NCBI GenBank assembly: GCA_963585895.1
Contig: OY757939.1
Span: 31,853,030 to 31,917,029, forward strand
From: Sepioteuthis lessoniana
Lineage: Eukaryota; Mollusca; Cephalopoda; Myopsida; Loliginidae
Direction: 5' to 3'
DNA length: 64,000 nt
Below the pieces are notes generated by a model. It searched no databases and was not told where the DNA came from. It worked only from the letters and a program-made list of their open reading frames with translations. Below are positions 44,505 through 54,567 of this stretch, piece after piece. Position 1 is the first letter of the stretch, and the number at the start of each line of letters is the position of its first letter. A program made the translations under genes and the position numbers.

Positions 44505-46090
44505 TCCTGGGTATGACATTAAACTGCATCTGATGATGAGGTTCCAGTCTTGGAGTTTGGGGAATGTGGAGTACAACTTTATTACTATCACTCTCAGGTT
44601 CACTCTGACCCAGAGTAGTAGTACCTGTTAGAGTTCACTCTATGAGTCACTTGCCCAGTCGGCTGGGGCTGTAGAATACACCGACTGCTTCTCTGCCGAG
44701 GGGTAAGACATCCCCCCCAACGAGTGTCCTGGATATGACACTAAACAATCTGATGGTGAGGTTCCAGCAATGCTGGAGCTTTGGGGAATGCGGAGTACCC
44801 CTTCATTGCCATCGCTCCCAGGTCCACTCTGGCCCGGAGTGGTAGCACCTGATAAGGGTCCTATCTATGGGTTAAATAGAACTACGTGCTTCTTTCACTA
44901 TACTGATTTTTGCATTTAAACTGTGTATTTATGCTAAACTGAATTGTTTAAAATAGAACTGTTTTGACATTGGAACTGCATACTAGTGCTGAACTGAATT
45001 GCTCAAAATAGAACTGTTTTTGACGTCTAAACTGTGTACTTATGCTGAACTGAATTATCTGAAATAAAACTGTTTGACATTTAACTCTATGTATTACCCA
45101 GTCAGCTGGGGCTGTAGAATACACTGACTGCACCTCTGCAGAGGGGTGAGACATCCCCCCCCCTAACGAGTGTCCTGGATATGACACTAAACAATCTGAT
45201 GGTGAGGTTCCAGCAATGCTGGAGCTTTGGGGAATGCGGAGTACCCCTTCATTGCCATTTCTCCCAGGTCCACTCTGGCCTGGAGTGGTAGCACCTGATA
45301 AGGGTCCTATCTATGGGTTAAATAGAATTAACAGCATACTTATGCTAAAATGAATTGTTTGAGTAAAACTGAATAGTTTGAAATAGAAATGACTTTTACA
45401 ATTAAACCGTACTTACATTAAAACTGCGTGCTTATGCTTAACTGAATTATTTGAAATAGAACTGTTTTTTGACATTAAAACTGTATTTACACTTAACCGA
45501 ATTGTTACATACAACTGCTTGAATAGTTAGAAATGGAAATGTTTTGACCATTAAACTGTGTACTTATGCTAAACTGAATTGTTTTAAATAGAACAGATTA
45601 TTTACATAAAAATGCATTTGGTGTTAAATAACCTACAAAGGTTGATATGCCATAAAACCCAACAAACAAACATCTATGAGTCAAATAGAACTGTTCAATC
45701 TATTACTAGGAATTATTATTGATCTTAAATGGAATTATGTGTTAAATAGCAATACTTGAAACCCTTTAACCGTATACCAATGTAACTATTAATTAGTGTT
45801 AGCAATATTTGGAACCATTTTACTGTGTGCAAACAAATGATTAATATTGAATAGAATTATTAGTATTTGCCCTTTAACTGTTTGCAAACAAATGATTAAT
45901 ATTAAACAGAATTATTAGTGTTGGATAACAATTATTGAAACCATTTAACTGTACAAACAAATGAACTCTGATTTGTTTAAAGATAATATTACCTACAAAC
46001 TGTTCATTTACAAATCATTTATATAATATATATAAACAGGATTTGGTATCAAATAACTTACAAGGGTTGATATAGCATAAAATACAACCG
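44505..46090 (+). repeat. Family A cluster with tandem dimer
   Basis: 44505-44650 is a headless piece. Full heads then occur at 44654 (CCCAGTCGGCTGGGGCTGTA) and 45097 (CCCAGTCAGCTGGGGCTGTA), 443 bases apart. Each is followed by GTGTCCTGGATATGACACTA, AATCTGATGGTGAGGTTCCA, GCAATGCTGGAGCTTTGGGG, TGGTAGCACCTGATAAGGGT and many ~50-base AAATAGAACTGTTTT-type subunits. Two LINE-like tails follow: GTGTTAAATAACCTACAAAG with GTTGATATGCCATAAAACCC near 45619-45660, and AACAGGATTTGGTATCAAAT near 46035 with GGGTTGATATAGCATAAAAT. Confidence 0.85.
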
Positions 46091-46284
46091 AGCCAAATCA
46101 AACTATCATACTCTCTTAATTTTTTTTATTTGAACCTTTGAAATTTTCAGTTCATTTTTATTAGATTTTTCAAGCAGATGTTAACTTGTATATATAACTG
46201 ACCTATCAGTAATTTTTGTATAAATTCCTAACCCCTGATAAACTTTTTAAATCATTTTCATTGCATTTCTATCATAAAATCATT

Positions 46285-46365
<81 letters not shown>
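46285..46365. repeat. (TA)n-(CA)n compound microsatellite
   Basis: (TA)n to about 46323, then (CA)n to 46365, unbroken. The 63-codon frame at 46216 is this repeat translated. Confidence 0.95.
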
Positions 46366-46370
<5 letters not shown>

Positions 46371-46449
46371 TGAGTCAAAAGTTTTCCAATATTTTAGTCA
46401 AGTGTGAGGCTCCAGATGGTTCAGTTTGCAAATTTCTTGAACCATCTGG
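46366..46449. repeat. Mariner-like terminal motif plus 12-bp hairpin
   Basis: GAGGGTGAGTCAAAAGTTTT (46367-46386) resembles ends of mariner-type DNA transposons. 46412-46423 CCAGATGGTTCA is exactly complementary to 46438-46449 with a 14-base loop. No opposite terminus or transposase was found. Confidence 0.4.
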
Positions 46450-49164
46450 TTATTGTGCCTTCATTTCTTGCACAGCAAATGTTTATGCTTTCATGGTGTT
46501 ATAACATAGTTGAAATCATAAAGCATTAGACTATATTGCATATTCATCAAACCCTGAATGAGGTTATATACATTTAACATAATGCTAATCCCCTTGGCTA
46601 TATGAGTAGTGCCCCCATAACCCAACCAGATTAAAGGACTAGTGATGATGATGATGACTAGCCAGTATTTGAGCATTTTCTTGATTTACAAAAACACTTT
46701 CATAATTTGTTCATTTCACCATTAAAAGCTCTAAATGATAATTATCATTTATGTATTTGAGAACATTTTTGTTAAATCATTAGGATGAATGAGATGTATT
46801 TTGATTACTCTCTAAAAAAGAAAAAGGAAAGGAAAGGTATGTTACATTGATGGCTGTATTCCCCACCACTAAAAAAAAAAAGAAATTTTCAGTAATGAAG
46901 CTGACATGAGAAAACAGTTTTAAATTTTATCCTGTTCTGCTGGTCAGTATTTGAGCACTTTCTTGATTTACAAAAAACGTTTTTATAACAATTTGTTCAT
47001 TCAACATTGTTTCTGTGGATTTTTTAAATCAACCTATTTGCTATGTAAAATCAAATTTTTGCATTTTCATCATAAATAAAAATTTATAGTAAAGTTATAG
47101 AAAAATGAACTGTAAGTTCTCGAAAAAATTTTATCAGCTACCAAGCACCAAATCTACTTGGAATATTCTGGAGAATGAGTAAATTTTAAAATTTCATTAC
47201 CCTGATAAGAAAAGTAAAGTGGGGGCAGAAATCTTTTCTATTTACTTTAAGCATAAGTAATTGGGAAATAACTTTTTGTCCGGGAACAAGAAATTCAATT
47301 TTTGTTACGTTGTGTTATTTAGATCATTAAGAAAAGACATTCAGCATGAATGTAGTCTCCCCAAAATTATCATTCAGTTGCTAATTGAGCTGGAACTTGC
47401 TTTATTCTGTAACTAGTGAATTTCAAGTGTACCGCTTTCACCATGTGCTATTTTTGTTTGATTATGGCTACATACAAACATAATGGGAATTCTAATAAGA
47501 TGTAAATTTTTGTTGAATTATTACTTTTCAATAATGATAATTCAAAAGTTTGATATGCTATTATGAACTCTATTTTCTCATTGGCTGATTTATTGCATAA
47601 GGAAGTGAAACTCTGGCAGTGTTTAAACTGTTTAATAAGTTTGGAGAAAGTTTGATTTCCATGTCTAACAAACAAATCCTTAAAAAAGGATTAATAAAGT
47701 TATATTAATTTGTGTATGCAAGTTGAACCTAAATGACCACTGAATCATTCACATGAAACAAAAACTAATTCCAGATTAATGAGTGACAAACTAAAAATAA
47801 TGGCCATTATTGTTATTAGTTTATTCAGTTATATTGTATGTTTTTATAATTAATTTAATGGGTAAAGACTTCTTGAAATTGCTGAACATTTTATATCATT
47901 TTATATACTTTTTATATCAAATCTTAAAAACACAAATATCTCTGTTGTCTTCCTCATCCTGATCTGTGAATCTGTTGGGTTGCCATTGTAACAGTTGTCC
48001 ATGATAATACTGATGCATCTATTCAGGATGGAGTTCTCATTTGTATTTTATTGTTTAGTTGTGTCTGTTGAGAATTTGGATGCTTGAAAAATGAGAACCT
48101 TCTATAAAATTATTTTTCAGTTTACAAAATGGACTGGGAATTGTTTTATTTAGTGCATTTCAAGTGTATTACTTAATTTAAAATAACACTATGATGTGTT
48201 TTTTTGTGTGGGGTGGTATGGTTATACAGGAATAAAAATGAGAATTTTAGTAATATATTGTGATTGTTCAGTCATAACTTAAGTGATACAATGTCTATAT
48301 AAAGTATTGAACTGTTTATCTGTGATCATGTAAATATAATCTATTCTCATTCATACTTGACTGGATTCAGCATTAAGTAACCTACAAGGGTGGATATGCC
48401 ATAAAACCTAACCAACTATTCTTTCTTATAGACATCATGTAAAAGAAGGCATCATTTTCTCTTATAGCGATGAAATAACAACTGAACAAGATTGTCATTT
48501 TGTTACCTCTATTCTTACCTCCATCCTCATTGACTAAAGTATTTATTGGGTGCAATTGTAGTATGTGGTCTACTACACTATTTCTGTTGTTGTATAGGAT
48601 CTGCCATGTTGCTTCACTTGCAGTATTGGGTCTGCCACTTTGCTTCTACTGTAGTATGCAATCTGGTAAATTTTTTATTTAAAAGCCAGTCAAACCTTTT
48701 CAGTTACACTTGCTTTTTTCTTTTCCTTTTTTTTTTATAACAAGACTGACTTGATAGTATAGTTCTGTTTCTTGGGTAGTATTAAGGAGGTTGTGCTCTT
48801 TCAGAAAATGCACATTTTTCACTAGAAATGACAGTTGGCTAAAATTCTTTGTCAAGCATCTTATTTATAAGGTCTTATATTTCTTTCTTCACTTCAATCT
48901 AGTTTGAATGTTTGGAATAAACTGAATTTAAATCAGGTACTTATCTTTCAAGGTTAGTGACTCATGATTTAAATGCACAAGTAGAGCCATAAAGGTGACC
49001 AATGACCCGCAGGAAGACTAATGACTCAAATACTGAAGTAGACTGCATACTCTAATAGCACGGTCATTATTTATTCCTGTATGTATCCTTATGGAGCGTA
49101 GGGCTGCAACAACATGCCATCAATGATGTCGTGGTTTCATTAGCAAGTAGTTCTCTTTTTTTCT
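46450..49164. other. AT-rich intronic DNA with a lone LINE-type tail
   Basis: 48361-48413 carries the isolated tail GGATTCAGCATTAAGTAACC, TACAAGGGTGGATATGCCAT, AAAACC. (GATGAT)n at 46640-46654. No gene recognised; frames at 47448 and 48500 have no domain. Confidence 0.5.
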
Positions 49165-49310
49165 TTTTTTCACCCCCCCCCCATTCTTTATCCATAACTG
49201 AAGGGGGTGATTGGGCTCATGCCTTTTTCAAAGTTTTGAATTCAGGGCTGTCTTTCACCTAGTGTACCATATTCACAATTAATGCTATGTGCGAAATGGA
49301 CATATAATGT
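49165..49310 (-). mobile_element. Possible SINE2 fragment, minus orientation
   Basis: TTATCCATAACTGAAGGGGG, GGGCTCATGCCTTTTTCAAA and TTAATGCTATGTGCGAAATG match SINE2 body blocks out of full order, suggesting a rearranged copy. Confidence 0.4.
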
Positions 49311-49330
49311 TCATAAAGATAGAACATAGG

Positions 49331-49797
49331 AATCTCGGAATTCGAAAACACGTAATGACTTCTTGTTCAGGTACGAAACCTTTTTATTAACTTTGAGTTA
49401 AAGGTTTCGACGTAAGGAGGAGAGACACAATCTTCTATGCTGTCTTATTCATTTGGCCTCCAACTCGTGCAGCCCCATTCGGGCGCAAGTTCGCCTCGCA
49501 CCTGCGAGCTCCAAAAGTCGATCCTTCTCGTTTGGCATCTAGTACCCGACTCTTATTTTCTTCAAATTCTCACACAAACCTCCGCATGCTTCCAGTGCGT
49601 GACGTCACCTGCACCCTGTCACCCAGTATCGTTTCGGACTATTATGACATCTGAGTGACACCTCCATCCGCCTGCGTGCGCCCACGTTAACACCTGCCTC
49701 AATGTTGCACCTAACTAACCCATATGCTGAGCCGAAAGGTTCTCAGCCTAACTAAACTCAAAGGCATGAACCGAAATCCCTCGGCTATTCCATAACA
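49331..49797. other. GC-rich block of unknown identity
   Basis: Clearly richer in G+C and CpG than the whole surrounding intron (for example GCCCCATTCGGGCGCAAGTT, GCGTGACGTCACCTGC). An inverted pair AAACCTTTTTATTAAC / GTTAAAGGTTT lies at its left (49377-49409). The 73-codon frame at 49437 has no domain. A solo LTR or a recent insertion of another kind is possible; I found no flanking duplication. Confidence 0.4.
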
Positions 49798-50426
49798 CTA
49801 GATTGGTTGTCAATAGAGAAACCTATCTATTTATTCTCTTCATCCTAGCTTATGAGTCAATAACCCAAATTCTATTTTCCATGCTGTTAACCATTATACC
49901 ACCCACACTGCCATTGACGATATGCTCAACTGATTACTACTTGTAATTAAAAGCTCAATTCCAAAGTAGAAAGAGAAAAATATAATTATAGACATCAAAT
50001 TCTATTCATGGTCATTGCTTTTCTCTGGTTGGCATTCTAGCAGCTTTAATTTCCTCAATAGTTTTCTTACATTAGTTTAACTTTTGCCAAGATTAAACCA
50101 AAGGGTCTTTTATTTATTTTTTTTATATATTCCTATGTGTATATGGTAGAGTTTTGAAGGTCATGCCTTTTATCAAAATTGTTTTAAAGGTCCTATTTTA
50201 TCACTTTAATGATCCTTCAATAAAATTTTGAATTTATTCTACAGGGATGGTTTTGGCATAAAATAACCCATAAAGATTGATATGCCATTAAACTAAGAAA
50301 CCTAATCAAGATTTTAAATCTTCCCAGAAATTTTTATTAAAATTGGGCAAGAAATGATGGAGCTTTTACTCAACAGACAATTGGCGAATTAGAATTAGAT
50401 ATTTCTTTACAAAACACTGAACCACC
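49798..50426. other. Intronic DNA with SINE scraps
   Basis: 49885-49912 on the minus strand (GGGTGGTATAATGGTTAACA) looks like a SINE tRNA-like head. 50241-50311 is a SINE1 tail (TTTGGCATAAAATAACCCAT, TTGATATGCCATTAAACTAA). The rest is unassigned. Confidence 0.5.
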
Positions 50427-50993
50427 ATGTCAGTGTAGTTTAGAATATACTGACTGTATCCCCTTCAGGAGTGTCTTAGATCTGACACTAAATTGCAGCT
50501 GATAGTGACACTCTAGTTTTGGAGAGCTAGGGAGTGTGGAATATCAGTCATTACTCCCAGGCCAACTCTGACCCAGAGTGGTAGTATCTGTTAGGGTCCT
50601 TTCTATGGGTCAAATATATCTCTTTAAAATGTATTCATATTTGATAGGAATACTTGATACTATATAACTATGTGCTAATTATTTATATTTGATAGAAATG
50701 CTTGACACCATATAACTGTAAATTATTAGTGTTAAGAATAGTGATTTGAAGCTATAATTGTTTACCAAGCATTAATATTACAAATTACTTGAAACCATAT
50801 AATGTTGTACAAACAAATGATTATTATTAAATAAAAATAATTATTTGAAACCATACAACTGTGTGCAAAGTATTTGTGTTAGACAGGAATACTTGAGCAT
50901 ATAACCATTGAAAAACTCTTAAGAAACAACTACACAAAAAATATATATGTACAATGAATGCTGTTTCCTATTTGGCATACCATTAAAATCAGT
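50427..50993 (+). repeat. Family A repeat copy with internal subrepeats
   Basis: TTTAGAATATACTGACTGTA, GTGTCTTAGATCTGACACTA, CTCTGACCCAGAGTGGTAGT, GGGTCCTTTCTATGGGTCAA, then five or so ~50-base subunits (TTGACACCATATAACTG, TACTTGAAACCATATAATG), then TTGGCATACCATTAAAATCA. Confidence 0.82.
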
Positions 50994-51216
50994 TGAAATT
51001 TTTACAGATCAGTATTAATTTAATCTAGTATGGTTTATATCATACATTTCACTCAAACTATATTCCGGTCTTCTTTGGGTCTATACAGTATTTGGTAACT
51101 TTCAGTGAATTTATATATCATTAATAGAATTTGTTCATTTTTATTTAAAATTGATTAAACTTAAGAAATAAAGCAAGGGTGACTTACTCTCTTACAGATA
51201 ATCTTCGTGAACACAG

Positions 51217-51620
51217 ACCATTTGGCTGGGGCTGTAGAATACAGACTGTATTTCTGCTGTCCCAGTGAGTGTCCTGGATATGATACTAAAACCATCTGAT
51301 GATGAAGTTTCAGTCCTGGAGCTTTAGGGAACATGAAGTACTTCTTCATTGCTATTATTCCCAAGTCCACTTTGACCTAGAGTAGTAGTACCTGTTAGGA
51401 TCCCATCTATGGGTCAAATAAAACTGTTTAACCATTGGACTGTGTGCAAACAAATGACTGTTAAATTATTAGTGTTAAATAGGAATAATTGAAACTGTAG
51501 AAACAAATAAGCTCTGGCTTATTTAAACTCTTACCTACAACTATTCATTTACAAATCATATTTATTTGATATATATGTATAAACAGGATTTGGCATTAAA
51601 TAACCTACAAGGGTTGATAT
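51217..51620 (+). repeat. Family A copy with LINE-type 3' tail
   Basis: Head TTTGGCTGGGGCTGTAGAAT, GTGTCCTGGATATGATACTA, TAGTAGTACCTGTTAGGATC. The 3' part is ACAAATCATATTTATTTGAT, TATAAACAGGATTTGGCATT, AAATAACCTACAAGGGTTGA, close to the LINE 3' end at 37600-37655. Confidence 0.83.
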
Positions 51621-52446
51621 TAGAGTTAGGCAATTTATGTTTCAGTTTTGTTTTTTTCTCTTGATACCATGATTTTTGGTTTTTAATTTAATATTTTAGC
51701 TTTCAAAGGAAACCATTCATTTTTTGTGTAATGATAACATTTCCAGTTGATATCTAATTTTGAGATTGACAAAGTTGCAACTTAATCCTTCAACTCTCAA
51801 TTTGTGTATATCTCTGGTCCAATTTTAAAAATATTTATATGGCTGGAAAGAAAATAGAATAATCTTTCTAAATAAAATAAAATAAGACATTAAGGAGAAA
51901 CTGGCAACTATTTTTTTACCAGTTATTTTGTTAATTTGATTTTACCACAAAAAGCTTTTCTTTTTTTTTTTCCTTTTTTTTTTTTTTTTGAAAACTGAAA
52001 CAGATAGATTTCAGACATCATAGTGTATTTCCCCCTTTTTTTTCCTACCCAAAGCATTCTATGATATGAAAGATTTCCAAGTGACATATCTGTCTTATTT
52101 CCTTTTTTTTTTCTTTTGTAAACAAATAAATTTCACATTTATTTCCTAAAATTAGTCAAATGTTTTTATCATTTTTGCTCAATCTTCTCCTCTTACAATG
52201 GTATAAATGTTGATAAAATTTAATTTTATTAAGAGCTGAAAGTGTTTTTCAACAATATTTTCTTGGATATGGTCACTCAGTAGTGATAGTACTAAATTGG
52301 ACGATTTCAGTTTTGTAAAAAATTTTGATGCAGTTTACACGGTGTGAAGATGAAACTGAAAAAATTCGGTTTTTCGGTTAAACCACCCTGTTCTAGTTGA
52401 TATGACATAAAAGCCACCCAACCAGCCTTTGTGAACATTTAATGTT
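51621..52446. other. AT-rich intronic DNA with long T tracts
   Basis: T runs at 51960-51989, 52034-52044 and 52101-52111. No gene recognised. Confidence 0.5.
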
Positions 52447-52720
52447 TTTATGGAGGTGTGTGGTAAATTAGTTATTGTTTAGAAAATGGACATGGCAACC
52501 AGAATTAAAAATCTGAATGAAGCTGTGTTTTAATTTAGGCTAGGTAAAGAAAGACATAAATCCATCTGTTCTCTCTTCAGCTGTGGGTAATTAATCAGGC
52601 AAACTGGGCAACCAGGCTAAGAGTAAGAAGACTGATTTTAAACTGACACTACTCTGCTTAAAAATTGACCTTGTGTCATATCTTGCTTGTAGTAGAGGGT
52701 TTGGGTAAATAAAAACATTT
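52447..52720 (+). mobile_element. SINE2 copy
   Basis: Diverged head TGTGGTAAATTAGTTATTGT, CAGCTGTGGGTAATTAATCA, GGGCAACCAGGCTAAGAGTA, TTTTAAACTGACACTACTCT, GCTTAAAAATTGACCTTGTG, and the end AGAGGGTTTGGGTAAATAAA. Confidence 0.72.
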
Positions 52721-53097
52721 TAATGGTATCAGTTTTCTTTTTGGGAGAAAAAAATTACTAATCCTGTCCCTAATAGTTTGATACCTTACTCACCAATTCT
52801 GAAAGTTTGATTGGACATTTATGAATTATTATAAAACTGCAAAGGATAAAAATAATCTATCATGGTTTGTTATAACTTGGTTTTAATATGTATATGTAGA
52901 TTACAAAATGTTATTTATTTTTAAATTATTAGTGAAAATGTTTTCTTGGATCTGGTTGAAAAGTTTTCTGAAATATATACCAAAAGAAATTTTAAATTTC
53001 AAAAAGTAATACATCTATTGAGCTTGAAATAAAATATCTATACATAAGAGTTTTTTAGTCTACTTTTATTTATTTCTGAGTGTCTAAAAATTTATTT

Positions 53098-53790
53098 TCA
53101 TTTAATCTGAGCAGAAGTGTTTTTATTTAATTTTTTTTTAAATCTTGAGCAACTTCTATTTATCATTTTCACTCTCTGCCAGTTTTTCACACCAGTTTTA
53201 ACTGAAATATGTATGTGACAGTAAGTCTCCTCAGGTCTCCAAGACTCTTCCCAATATTCTGATTTTAAGTGTTGTGATGTAGATGGTCTCAATTTTTTCT
53301 CTGATCTCCAGTTTCCTTTCCAAGCTCATCAACTATAATTAGTATCACCGTCACCCTTGTGTTCAGCCCCTTTTTCATCACTCTGGCAAGGTTCACGTTT
53401 TTGTTTATCTTTTTGTTTCCTTTCATTTTCACTCTGTGGTCCACTAGAACAGCAAAATCTACTAGATGACAAGTTCTTTTTTTTTCCCCTTGTTAATTAA
53501 TGCTTGGTCTAGTCTTCTGGCTGTGATAGGATGATCTATTTGTATCCCAAAGTTCAAGACAATTCTATAGGTCTCATTTTCTAGGACAGTCTGGTTTGTG
53601 CATTTGGAAGTATGCTCAAGTTTTAGTTTCTTGTACAATTCCTATTGGATCATCTTTCTCACCCAGTCTTGCCTACTCTTGTATTATTTTTGTGCCAGTT
53701 TGGTGCATTTGTTTATTATGTGATTAACCATTTCATCTTTGTCACCACATAACCTACACTTGCTGTTCTGTGTATCAACTTTTGTTTTTG
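53098..53790 (-). pseudogene. LINE ORF2 C-terminal remnant (zinc-finger tail)
   Basis: On the minus strand from about 53760: CRLCGDKDEMVNHIINKCTK (C-x2-C...H...C), LAQK, YKSRQDWVRKMIQ, then in further frames LEHTSKC, VLENETYRIVLNFGIQIDHP, ITARRLDQALINKGKKK, KIETIYIT and RILGRVLET. I recognise this order as the C-terminal part of a widespread animal LINE ORF2 (CRLCG..DE..NHI, VLENET...IQTDH...ARRPDL). Many stops and frameshifts; RT and endonuclease are absent. Its sequence is unlike the LINE at 31780-37670. Confidence 0.78.
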
Positions 53791-53869
53791 ATATTTTCTT
53801 TCATTACATCTTTTTTTTAATCAAAATTCAAGACTGTTAATTTTTAACTCTGGAAATAGTAGATTGGAA

Positions 53870-53975
53870 ATAAAGGATGAGCTCTGCGAGATTCAAACTC
53901 GCGCTCCCTTTGCTTTGGGAGAAGCCTTATTTGGTCCTTTGTATTTACCCAACCCCTAGGCTGCGACATTTGCGT
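53870..53975 (-). repeat. tRNA-like T-arm remnant
   Basis: On the minus strand GCGAGTTTGAATCTCGC forms a perfect 5-bp stem with a 7-base loop like a tRNA T arm (loop TTTGAAT in place of the usual TTCRANT). A CTCCC/GGGAG pair precedes it like a variable arm. No acceptor stem or clear D arm was found, so it is probably a SINE relic. Confidence 0.4.
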
Positions 53976-54567
53976 GAGAGTTTGAATTCCAGTCATGCTA
54001 TTACATTCACTTTTGGACTAATACTTTTGGAAAAGGTATGAACTCTCTTATCCTCTACAGAAGGACTTATTTGAGAACGTCCACATGGCTGATGTTTTGT
54101 CGTTCTTGAAAGAGACTGGGTTGTACCAGAAAATATAGACTTGGTTACAATCCTGAAAACACAACGAACTAATCAACTGAAAGCAAATTATTGCTGAAGA
54201 GAAATACCATTATGTTTGTGTTAGTAGAAATAGTAGTGATAAATAATCAAAAAAAAAAAAAAAACTATCATCACTAAATAAACTAATGTCATATAGAAAT
54301 ACTTAAAAATATTTACTTGTATGCAAGTAAATGAGTCGTTTGGTTTTAGTATGGTATCATCAAATTATGCGTTTACAAACCATACATATATGTGCAAACA
54401 GGCTTTGGCATTAAATAACCTATAGAGGTTGATATGCCATTAAACCCAACCAACCAACCTTATCCTCTACAGCTATGGTTTACATAGTACCACTACTGTT
54501 TTTATACAAGGATGACTTTGGTATTAAATAACCCATGAAGGTTATGCCATTAAACAAAAAACCAATC
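53976..54567 (+). mobile_element. SINE1 copy split by a LINE 3' end
   Basis: The left part 53976-54060 has GAGTTTGAATTCCAGTCATG (B box) and CTATTACATTCACTTTTGGA. The right part 54459-54567 resumes with CAGCTATGGTTTACATAGTA and ends TTTGGTATTAAATAACCCAT. Removing 54061-54472 restores the SINE1 order. Confidence 0.88.
54047..54472 (+). mobile_element. 5'-truncated LINE 3' end with 14-bp target-site duplication
   Basis: The insert 54061-54458 (398 bases) is flanked by CTTATCCTCTACAG at 54047-54060 and 54459-54472. It starts inside ORF2 (KDLFENVHMADVLSFLKETG, LYQKI, stop at 54136) and continues through a 3' region matching 37354-37668. It ends GGCATTAAATAACCTATAGA, GTTGATATGCCATTAAACCC, AACCAACC. 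Same family as the full LINE, with a clean coding end and no 49-bp duplication. Confidence 0.93.

Noticed and set aside
44654..45640. CRISPR-like or satellite array at the clustered ~50-base repeats
   Set aside because: Repeats are degenerate without regular unique spacers, and they lie within family A units in an animal intron.
49308..49797. Definite solo LTR bounded by TGTTCATAAAG and ATTCCATAACA
   Set aside because: TG...CA ends can be chosen, but the flanking 5-mers do not match, so no target-site duplication supports it.
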